From DASPRM01 sp035319065 (GTDB lineage Bacteria; Acidobacteriota; Terriglobia; Terriglobales; Acidobacteriaceae): 27,422 bases of DNA. The notes beneath the pieces were generated by a model. That model worked only from the letters and a program-made list of their open reading frames with translations. It made no database searches and was not told the DNA's origin. The translations under genes were made by a program, and so were the position numbers. Location of the stretch: assembly GCA_035319065.1 (NCBI GenBank), contig DATHDM010000139.1:1-27422 (forward strand). The letters run 5' to 3'. This document shows, piece after piece, positions 1 through 7,412 of the stretch (the stretch's first letter is position 1; every line of letters starts with the position of its first letter).

Positions 1-1371
1 GGCTGCCGGCGGCTCGATCTCCGCCAGCTCCGGCAAGCTCGCCATCGGGGCTTCCGAGGCAGCCTGCAACCCGGCCGGCTCTATCTCCGACGACATCTCC
101 TCTGACGCAACTGGCTGACTGGACTCTTCCTGCCACGCGGAGCCGGTCTCCTGAGGGGCCTCCTCTTCGAAGTGCTCCTGGCCGACCTTCACCGCAAACT
201 GCGATATGTCCTGATCGGTATTGGTGACCAGCCCAGGATCGCTGGCGACCACCGACGCAGACGGCTCTCCCGCCAGGGAGAGCTCGAGTTCGGGAGCGGT
301 CGCGGTCTGAACTTCCCCCGTCTCCGCCGGGGCAGCGGTGAACTCCAACTCCGGCAACGGAGGCATGCCGACAGGCTCGGCCGGGGCGGCTGGGGCGCTA
401 GCCTCCAGCTCAAACTCCACACTTCCCATTGCGGGCGCAGGAGCCGGCGTAGCCGTCTCGACCTCCGCGACCGGCGCAGGCGGGGCACTGGCCACAGGCG
501 CGTCGGCAAATTCGACGCCAAATGCGGGAACCTCAGCCAGGGGAGTTTCCATTTCGCGGCTGGGCAGGCTGGAACTCGCGGGGAACCGCTTCATGCCCGC
601 CGTCCACCCGTAATCCGGAGCCGCCGATGGCTCAGTCGCGGCGGCAAGTCCGCCAAGCTCGTCCTCGTGCAGCGGGGTGGCTGGCTCTGCCACCGCCGCC
701 GGGGCGGCGGTTTCCGCCGCCAGTGACCTGCTTTCCATGGCAGCGGAGCCGGGCAGGCTCGCGCCGGCTGTGGCAGGCGGCAGGTCGATTGGATACTCCG
801 CGCTCTCCGCCGCGGTGCTGCTCTTCCACTCCTCGTAGTGCGCGTCCTGAATCGCGATTTCTTTCAGTTCCTCCGGCGTCAGCCGGATGGTGTCCTCATA
901 TTCCCGAAGCACCGCCGGGATCTGCACCTTCTCGCTGTGGCCGTTGCTCTTGGAAGGGGAAGGCGCGGAGACCGTCAGCTCGGCGGGCAAAGCCCCACCA
1001 TGAAACTTCTCCAGAATGGTGCGCACGGCCGCGGTGAGATCGGTGGCCTCGAAGGGCTTGATCATCACTCCATCGGCCCTCACCCGGTTGGCCTCTTCCG
1101 GCCGGAAGGGTTCCATCTTGCCCACCGTCAGGAGCACGGGTGTGGAAGAGGTCTCGACGGAATTTTTGATCCGCTCGCACACCTCCAGCCCGGTGTAGCC
1201 GGGCATGTACACATCCAGGATGACGATGTCAGGCTTTTCGGCCGTCACTTTCTTCATGGCGGCGGCGCCGTTGCTGACGGCCACCACGTCGAAGCCGGCA
1301 TCGGTGAGAATCTTCTTGCCCATGTTCTGGGCGGTCATGCTGTCGTCGGCCAGCAATATCTTCAACGCCAC
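1..1371 (-). CDS. Response regulator with long Ala/Pro/Glu-rich tail (partial, 3' end outside window)
   Basis: The frame stays open from a GTG at 1371 to the window edge (457 codons, no stop). Residues 1-120 are a canonical CheY-like receiver: acidic pair Asp9/Asp10, phosphoacceptor Asp53 in LDVYMPG, conserved Thr82 and Lys105 (KPF). All phosphorylation residues are therefore present. Residues from about 125 onward are low complexity, rich in Ala, Pro, Glu and Ser, with one short more ordinary segment around 140-175 (contains LTPEELKEIAIQDAHYEEW). No DNA-binding or enzymatic output domain is visible in the portion present; one could lie beyond the edge. The start is chosen because AGAGG lies 9 nt upstream and the receiver begins directly (VALKILLADDS). 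A phosphorelay role is certain by family; the output is unknown. Confidence 0.85.
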   Translation of the reverse strand, partial: MALKILLADDSMTAQNMGKKILTDAGFDVVAVSNGAAAMKKVTAEKPDIVILDVYMPGYTGLEVCERIKNSVETSSTPVLLTVGKMEPFRPEEANRVRADGVMIKPFEATDLTAAVRTILEKFHGGALPAELTVSAPSPSKSNGHSEKVQIPAVLREYEDTIRLTPEELKEIAIQDAHYEEWKSSTAAESAEYPIDLPPATAGASLPGSAAMESRSLAAETAAPAAVAEPATPLHEDELGGLAAATEPSAAPDYGWTAGMKRFPASSSLPSREMETPLAEVPAFGVEFADAPVASAPPAPVAEVETATPAPAPAMGSVEFELEASAPAAPAEPVGMPPLPELEFTAAPAETGEVQTATAPELELSLAGEPSASVVASDPGLVTNTDQDISQFAVKVGQEHFEEEAPQETGSAWQEESSQPVASEEMSSEIEPAGLQAASEAPMASLPELAEIEPPAA

Positions 1372-1406
1372 GGACGCTAACCTCTTTACTGGCGGGAGTG
1401 AATGGA

Positions 1407-1435
1407 ACGTTACTTGTTCCGCTGCGCCAAGTCAA
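1407..1435 (-). promoter_or_regulatory. Putative sigma70 promoter of the response regulator
   Basis: On the minus strand TTGACT (1435-1430) is followed after 17 nt by TAACGT (1412-1407). This would start transcription near 1400, about 29 nt upstream of the GTG. The -35 matches 5/6, the -10 only 3/6. An inverted repeat GGAAC-N7-GTTCC (1404-1420) overlaps the -10 and could be an operator. Inferred from sequence only. Confidence 0.4.
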
Positions 1436-1629
1436 TCGAACGGGTACCCTAAAGGTCATAGCACCAATGGGTTGGGGAATTCAGATCTGAACTTCCCTTT
1501 TCCGGAATGTCTAACCTTGATCCCCGCCATGCAGGCAGGCCAACTTGGCGGGGTTCCCATGGGCTGGGGGAGTGCGAGCCCGGCAGTCTCCAGGCTTCCA
1601 ACTTCCAGCTGACGGCCTTTAACCGGGTT

Positions 1630-3075
1630 TCAGAACGGGTTGAGTTTCTTCAGGCCCTTCTTCTTCTTGATCTTGCTGGTGGATGAATTCTTCTCGTCAG
1701 CAGGCGGAGCCGCCGACGATGACTGGCCGGCGCTGGACGAACTGGCAGCCGCCGAGGTGGACGACGCGGACGAAGAGGAAGACTGCGCATCGGCCGGCTG
1801 CGCCGCCTCGTTCACCTGGGGCGGGGGTGTGTTCGAGCTGCTCTCATTCGTAGTAGCGGGAGCATTGGGATCGGGCATGGGCGTCAGCTCTGGAATCCCA
1901 CTGTCCTTCTCCCCGGGCGCGTTGCTCGCCGAACGCGGCGGTTCCTGATTCGGCGGCGGCGCCCCCTGCTTGACCACCTCGCCAGAAATCGCGCTGGTCC
2001 CCTGCGCACCCTGGCCGGCCGATTGCCGGATCAGATCCTGGTTGTGGCGCACGATCTCCGGCGCGCTGACCGGCCTGGGATCGTCCAGCGTGGGCTCGCC
2101 ATACTTGGCCGAGTGGGCCACATCCGGACCCTTGCGGAAATTGCCCATCACCTTGCCAAACATGCCGGTTTCGCTGCGGCTCTCCTGCTCCTTCTGGTTC
2201 TGCGCAATGGCCTCCGGGGTGGGGGTCGGCACCGGGCGCTTCATCTCCTGCAGCCGCGCACGCGCATCGGGAGCCCGCTCCATCACCGGGTAGCGCGTGA
2301 GGATGCGCGAGTAGGCCTCTGCTGCCTGGTCTTCGAGCTGGTGAATGAATTGTCCCTTGAGGTTTTCTGCAACGCCTCGCGCCGCGCGCACGGTCTCCAC
2401 CTGGCGCTGATAGGCGCTGCCAAGCAGGAACAGGGCTTCGTCTGCATGGCTGTACAGTGGGTAAGTGTCCACCAGCGACTTCAAGCGCGCTTCTGCCGCT
2501 GGGTAGGATTCGCGGTTGAAATAAAACCGGCCAATGCGGAATTCTCGTTCCGCAAGCACCTCCTGCACTTCCATCAGGCGCTGTTTGGCTTCCGGAACCA
2601 GCTTGCTGTCCGGGTATTGCTGGATCAACTGCCGGTACTCGTCTTCCGCTCGCTTGGCGTGGGTAAAGTCGCGATCCGGCTTCTCCATCTCGCGATAGTG
2701 GATGTTGGCAATCTTCAGCTGCGCTTCGGCCGCTTCCGGCATGTTGGGAAAGAAGGTTTCAAAGTCCTTGTACTCATTCTCCGCCTGGGTAAGCGCCGCG
2801 GTACCGCCCTCCGCGTACCAGGAATCGCCCACCGCCAGCTTGGCGCGGGCTATGTACTCGGAATCGGGATAGGTGTTGATCAGCGTCTGCAGCGTCAGCC
2901 GCGCCACATCGAACTTGTTGTGCTTCATGGCGTCCATGGCGCGGTCGAACAGCACCTTGTCGGGCTGCTTCGAGTTGACGTCTGCGATGGGATTGGTGAC
3001 TTTCTTGTTATGGCAGGCGCCCAGCGCCACGAGCAGCGCCAGGACTCCAATCGCCGATACGAATTTCTGCATCAT
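1630..3075 (-). CDS. bamD: Outer membrane assembly lipoprotein BamD (YfiO/ComL family) with long C-terminal tail
   Basis: 481 aa. The N-terminus is a lipoprotein signal with lipobox LGAC (Cys21), so the protein should be lipid-anchored in the periplasm. Residues about 40-270 form TPR-like helical repeats typical of BamD, the BAM-complex lipoprotein that helps insert beta-barrel proteins into the outer membrane (for example the segments around FDVARLTLQTLINTYPDSEY and YPAAEARLKSLVDTYP). E. coli BamD is about 245 aa. Here some 200 extra residues follow: Pro/Gln/Ser-rich, with a poly-Ser/Ala run and a final basic patch (KIKKKKGLKKLNPF). Two ATGs are adjacent (3075, 3072). AGGTGG lies 3 nt from the first and 6 nt from the second, so 3072 may be the real start. 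The gene lies 63 nt downstream of rpe on the same strand and is probably co-transcribed. It could instead be a BamD-like tetratricopeptide lipoprotein paralog. Confidence 0.85.
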   Translation of the reverse strand: MMQKFVSAIGVLALLVALGACHNKKVTNPIADVNSKQPDKVLFDRAMDAMKHNKFDVARLTLQTLINTYPDSEYIARAKLAVGDSWYAEGGTAALTQAENEYKDFETFFPNMPEAAEAQLKIANIHYREMEKPDRDFTHAKRAEDEYRQLIQQYPDSKLVPEAKQRLMEVQEVLAEREFRIGRFYFNRESYPAAEARLKSLVDTYPLYSHADEALFLLGSAYQRQVETVRAARGVAENLKGQFIHQLEDQAAEAYSRILTRYPVMERAPDARARLQEMKRPVPTPTPEAIAQNQKEQESRSETGMFGKVMGNFRKGPDVAHSAKYGEPTLDDPRPVSAPEIVRHNQDLIRQSAGQGAQGTSAISGEVVKQGAPPPNQEPPRSASNAPGEKDSGIPELTPMPDPNAPATTNESSSNTPPPQVNEAAQPADAQSSSSSASSTSAAASSSSAGQSSSAAPPADEKNSSTSKIKKKKGLKKLNPF

Positions 3076-3104
3076 GTCCCACCTATCGAACCTGGATTGA
3101 ACCT

Positions 3105-3125
3105 GGAGCGTTTTCTGGACGCTCC
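3105..3125. other. Intercistronic hairpin between rpe and bamD
   Basis: Perfect 7-bp inverted repeat GGAGCGT (3105-3111) / ACGCTCC (3119-3125) with a 7-nt loop, in the 63-nt spacer between rpe and bamD. No T-run follows on the minus strand, so it is not an intrinsic terminator. It may stabilise or process the mRNA. Confidence 0.5.
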
Positions 3126-3138
3126 TGCGCGGTCAGAT

Positions 3139-3813
<675 letters not shown>

Positions 3814-3853
3814 AGCAAGCTCTCTTGCCAGGAATTGCCAGTGGAAATTCTAC

Positions 3854-3976
3854 CACCTGGGGACGGGCGGCTGGAGCCCTGAAAGCTCCGCACCAGGTGT
3901 AGAGCCTCTACCGGTGCGAGTCCGCGCACAAGCGACCTGCAAGTTACTTTGGGAACCGGCAAGCCGCGCTGGCCGG
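3854..3976. other. Cluster of nested/serial hairpins in the rpe-HEAT divergent spacer (possible structured RNA or leader)
   Basis: Four inverted repeats are packed in about 120 nt. CACCTGG (3854-3860) pairs with CCAGGTG (3893-3899) and encloses GGAGC (3873-3877)/GCTCC (3885-3889). Next come GTAGA (3899-3903)/TCTAC (3907-3911), GTGCG (3914-3918)/CGCAC (3925-3929) and CCGGC (3956-3960)/GCCGG (3972-3976). The spacer is divergent, so the structure could be in the leader of rpe (minus) or of the HEAT-repeat gene (plus), or be an independent RNA. No known RNA family was recognised with confidence. Confidence 0.3.
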
Positions 3977-4061
3977 CACGTTCTTTCCAAAAAAAGCGGA
4001 TGATGGAAGCAAAGATTAAAGATTCTGGTGGACTGCAGCGCAGCTTGTCCATCGGAGGAAC

Positions 4062-5045
4062 ATGCCCCCAACCGTGCCCGCACAAGAGGATCCGGCCAAC
4101 GTCGTCACCGTGGGAGTAACTCGCTCAGGTCTTCGCCGAATCGCCTGTCTGGCGGCCCTGCTGGTCGCGGCGGGAGCCCTGGTGCAGTCGGGCGCCGTGC
4201 AAGCCGCGTGGAAGCAGATTACCGGCGAGAACATCCGCGTGGCTGGGCCGCCGGTCGAGGCCACCGGCCGCAAGCTGGACCAGCGTGAGATCGACCGTAT
4301 CCTGGGTCTTGCCCCGCAGCAGCAGGCCGAACAACTTCTACAGGCCGCCACCAATCACTACGAAGGGGCCACTGACCTGATTCAGCAACACGTGGACGAG
4401 TGGCGTGGTCACCTGGAGTTCAATCAGAAGCTCAACGATCTGGACCTGACCGCCCGCTACAGCAATGACCTGCGGGTGCGAGCCGCCACCACCGAAATCC
4501 TCCTGGCTACCTTCCAGTACGGCAAAGACGGCGAGACCGTGGACCGCCTGGTGCGCATGGCCGAGGAGAATCCCTCCGCTCGCCCACACGCCACCTGGGC
4601 GCTGGGCATGCTGGGCAATCGCGGTGTCCAGACCGAACGCATCATCGACACCCTGGAACGCTACGTCGACGATCCCGACGACAAGACACAGTTCTGGGCG
4701 GTGGAATCCATTGCCATTGTAAGAACCAAGGAAACCATCCCTATACTGCTGCGGATTTTTCATGATGGCAAGACCCGCACCCAGCGCGAGCGCGCCGGTT
4801 GTGGTTTAGCAAAATCCGGCGCCTACACCCAGGAAGAGCGCATGCTGGCGGTCCCCACGCTGGTGGATTACGTCGAGCGCAACGACGTTGATCCCGAGAC
4901 CCGCAGCTGGTTCTTCCAGGCGCTGCGCGAGATCACCAACATGACCCTGCCCAATGATCCTGCCGCCTGGCGGAAGTGGCTGATCGAAGATGGCCATGCC
5001 AAGCCTTACGGCTCGAAAGCCTGGGCGGTGCGCGGCAACAGCTAG
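4062..5045 (+). CDS. Membrane-anchored HEAT-repeat protein, paralog A
   Basis: 327 aa, function unknown. About 24 cytoplasmic-looking residues precede one hydrophobic segment (about 25-48, ending in VQAAW), either an uncleaved anchor or a signal sequence. The rest should be extracytoplasmic. Residues about 130-300 are helical repeats of HEAT/PBS-lyase type (for example RVRAATTEILLATF, ARPHATWALGMLGNRG, KTQFWAVESIAIV, TRTQRERAGCGLAKSG). Such repeats normally form protein-binding scaffolds. No catalytic motif is seen. GGAGG lies 3 nt before the ATG, a short spacing. The next gene (37 nt downstream) is a clear tandem paralog with the same layout. The pair is probably an operon, perhaps with the membrane protein after it. 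Confidence 0.85.
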   Translation: MPPTVPAQEDPANVVTVGVTRSGLRRIACLAALLVAAGALVQSGAVQAAWKQITGENIRVAGPPVEATGRKLDQREIDRILGLAPQQQAEQLLQAATNHYEGATDLIQQHVDEWRGHLEFNQKLNDLDLTARYSNDLRVRAATTEILLATFQYGKDGETVDRLVRMAEENPSARPHATWALGMLGNRGVQTERIIDTLERYVDDPDDKTQFWAVESIAIVRTKETIPILLRIFHDGKTRTQRERAGCGLAKSGAYTQEERMLAVPTLVDYVERNDVDPETRSWFFQALREITNMTLPNDPAAWRKWLIEDGHAKPYGSKAWAVRGNS

Positions 5046-5082
5046 TTGGAAACTACCGATTGAGCACGATCAAGGACGCAGA

Positions 5083-6042
5083 ATGAGCGGCAAGCCGGAT
5101 GAAGTCCTGTTCACCTTCTCCATTCGCCGCCATCGCTTGCAGATGGCGATTGCAGCCGCCTGCATCGTCATTTTCATCGCTATTTTGGGCGTGAGTTCCG
5201 GCGTTGCTCAGGCGGCCTGGCATTACCTCACCGGCCATAATGCCAGCGTCACCGGCCCCGTCTTGCCGGCTACCCACTCCAAGTATTCCGAGCATGAAAC
5301 CGAATACATTCTGAGCCGGCCGCCCCAGGAGCAGGCCGAACGGCTCTTGCAGGCAGCGGTCAACCATGACGAGGGGGCCACCGACGTAATCGAGAAGCTG
5401 GCGCCTGGCTGGCACGGCCACCTCGCCCGAACCGAGTCGCTGACCACATTCGAGAATGCCGCCATGGCAGCCAACGACGTCCGTGTCCGTGCGGCGGCCA
5501 TCGAAGTTCGGCTGGCGGTCTTCGACCTGGAGAAGAAGCCTGAAACCGTCAGCAGGCTAATCAAAGAAGTGGAGATCGATCCTTCTCGGCGCGCCAGGAA
5601 CGCCAACCTGCTGGGCATGCTGGCCAACCGCGGAGTTCAGGCGGAACGTGTGCGCGAGCAGCTGCTCACCTGGGTGCGGGACCCGGAGCCCCGGGTACGC
5701 ACGGCCGCGGTGCTGGCTCTGGCCATGATCGCCAGCGACGATTCGGTTGCTGACCTGCTGAGAATCATCCGCGACCATCCCGATCCCCAGATGCGTGCCC
5801 AAGCCGGCCACAGCATTGCGCGCACCGGAATGCTCACCCAGGAGCAACGCTGGCGCGCCGTGCCCGATCTGATCCAACTCAGTGCCCGCCTGACCGACTC
5901 CGACCGCCACGACGTCTTCGATTCCCTGCGTGAGATTACCGCCCAGACTGACCTGCAGGATGAAACCTGGGCTTGGCAGGCGTGGTGGGACCAGCGCTTG
6001 AATCAGCCCAAGCCGGAAACCCCCGACACCGACCGACGATAA
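5083..6042 (+). CDS. Membrane-anchored HEAT-repeat protein, paralog B
   Basis: 319 aa. The ATG at 5083 is preferred over in-frame upstream starts because AAGGA sits 8 nt before it and earlier starts would overlap the previous gene. A short basic N-terminus (RRHRLQ) precedes a transmembrane segment (about 22-44), followed by the same AAW--TG motif as paralog A. Shared blocks include Q-QAE-LLQAA-NH-EGATD, ND-RVRAA--E, LGML-NRGVQ-ER and a near-identical block around TQE-R-RAVP. HEAT-like repeats fill about 120-290, with classic alternating helices (PRVRTAAVLALAMI, PQMRAQAGHSIARTG). The product is probably a periplasmic or exported scaffold tethered to the inner membrane. No enzyme motif is visible. 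It arose by tandem duplication with paralog A. Confidence 0.85.
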   Translation: MSGKPDEVLFTFSIRRHRLQMAIAAACIVIFIAILGVSSGVAQAAWHYLTGHNASVTGPVLPATHSKYSEHETEYILSRPPQEQAERLLQAAVNHDEGATDVIEKLAPGWHGHLARTESLTTFENAAMAANDVRVRAAAIEVRLAVFDLEKKPETVSRLIKEVEIDPSRRARNANLLGMLANRGVQAERVREQLLTWVRDPEPRVRTAAVLALAMIASDDSVADLLRIIRDHPDPQMRAQAGHSIARTGMLTQEQRWRAVPDLIQLSARLTDSDRHDVFDSLREITAQTDLQDETWAWQAWWDQRLNQPKPETPDTDRR

Positions 6043-6174
6043 TCTCCTGTCATCACGCAAGCCTCGAATGAACGTGAGGATCTGACCCCGGAACAGAACG
6101 ATCGGGTCGCCCGCCCTGAATGTGACCGCTGAACGCTGCTTCCCTCCGTGATACAACTTCTCCTTCCCTCGCCC

Positions 6175-7308
6175 ATGCCTTCCTACTTCACGCGTGAGCG
6201 CTTCGGCGGCCCCCAGTTCGTGGCCGGATTCCTGCTCCTCATCTTCCTGGCTCAGTGTTTGTGGTTCGCGGCGCGGGTTCCGCTGCGCGAGCGCGAGATG
6301 ATCGTCATCGACCAGGGTATGCGGCAATGGAAGACGGGCGAGGTTTCCCCAGAAGCGCAAGTGTCGCCCCTCACCGGCCTGCTCGGGTCGTTGATGCTCT
6401 TGCGCCATCACGGCGAAGGCGACGATCTTCCCGGATACTGGCGCTGGCTGGTGCGCGCGCCCTTCATCCTTATGGGCGCAGCCCTGGGCGCTTCCCTGTG
6501 GTACGTTGCGCGGCGGCTGTTCGGGAACCGCGGAGGTTATCTTGCCCTGGCGCTGTTTGCGTTCTCTCCGGTGGATGTGATCCGCAGCTCCACCGTCCAG
6601 CCCGGAGCCGGCGCTGCGTGGGGCTCATTCGGTCTGATCTTCACCTCGATCGCTGTTGCCCACACGCTCTACGCGCCCAGGGAAGTGGTGCTCTGGAACT
6701 GGCGCCGGATCCTGCTGCTGGGTGTGGCGCTTGGTGTGGCCCTGGCCTCGCAGTTTTCACTCATCGTCCTGCTGCCTGCCGCGATCGGCTTCATGCTTTA
6801 CCTGGCGCCGGAGCGGAAGGGGGCGGCGCTCGCCATCGTCGCCACCAGCTGCATCATCGGATTCCTGCTGCTATTGGCCTCTTACGGCTTCCACGCCGGC
6901 GCTCTCGGCCAGGCCCTGCGCAACTCCCAGCCTTTCAGATTCCAGGGCCAGATGCTGGGGATGAAGATCACCGTCAACCTGCTGGGCGCTTTCTTCTCGC
7001 AGGCCCCGGCGGTCGCCCTGCTGCTGCTGATCGCGCTGGTGACCTTCGTCGTGTGGCGGCGCACGCGCTATTTCGGTGTGACCGCGCCGCTTTTGATTTT
7101 TCTCCTGCTCCTGGGTATGGGCTTCCTGCTTCCCCATCAGGGTGGGTTCGTCTTCTACCCTCTTGCTCTGCCCTTTGCGTACGTCTTTGTCGCGGGAATC
7201 CTGGCTGACGTGCTGGAATCAACCTACGCCGGACCGGCCCTCGGAGTTGTCTTGGGAGTGTGCCTGGGACACGCGATCTTCAGCCTCAGCGGCCTGCTGC
7301 GGCTGTGA
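6175..7308 (+). CDS. Polytopic membrane protein, GT-C (ArnT/PMT, GT39)-like
   Basis: About 377 aa with some nine to ten hydrophobic segments. The order fits the GT-C glycosyltransferase fold: TM1, a larger extracytoplasmic loop (REREMIVIDQGMRQWKTGEVS), then R-P-F---G--LGASLWYVARRLFG---GYLALALFAFSP, a pattern common in GT39 lipid-linked sugar transferases. The usual acidic pair of the first loop is not clearly present and the protein is short for the family, so activity is uncertain. It could be an inactive or divergent member. In-frame starts are GTG 6148 and ATG 6175, neither with a Shine-Dalgarno site. The ATG is preferred because it gives a plain basic N-terminus before TM1. It follows HEAT paralog B by about 130 nt on the same strand. 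Confidence 0.7.
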   Translation: MPSYFTRERFGGPQFVAGFLLLIFLAQCLWFAARVPLREREMIVIDQGMRQWKTGEVSPEAQVSPLTGLLGSLMLLRHHGEGDDLPGYWRWLVRAPFILMGAALGASLWYVARRLFGNRGGYLALALFAFSPVDVIRSSTVQPGAGAAWGSFGLIFTSIAVAHTLYAPREVVLWNWRRILLLGVALGVALASQFSLIVLLPAAIGFMLYLAPERKGAALAIVATSCIIGFLLLLASYGFHAGALGQALRNSQPFRFQGQMLGMKITVNLLGAFFSQAPAVALLLLIALVTFVVWRRTRYFGVTAPLLIFLLLLGMGFLLPHQGGFVFYPLALPFAYVFVAGILADVLESTYAGPALGVVLGVCLGHAIFSLSGLLRL

Positions 7309-7412
7309 CGATAGCTGGCGCAGTCATCCTGAGCTCGGACGAGGCTGATCAAGCCGCGTCTGGCCGAGAAACCGATGCGTCCAGGAATGCGTCCGCGGGC
7401 AATACGCCGGCC

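Noticed and set aside
3897..3945. Resemblance to the 3' part of a cobalamin riboswitch (GAGTCCG...GACCTGC)
   Set aside because: The short string is similar, but the defining B12-box (GCCACTG-type) and the upstream conserved core are missing, and the flanking genes have no cobalamin link.
3870..3945. tRNA-like T-loop string GGTGCGAGTCC
   Set aside because: The flanking bases do not form a T-stem, and no acceptor, D or anticodon arms can be drawn.
4990..5082. Earlier start for HEAT paralog B overlapping paralog A
   Set aside because: It would overlap the preceding gene in another frame and has no Shine-Dalgarno site, whereas 5083 has AAGGA at good spacing and aligns with the paralog's N-terminus.
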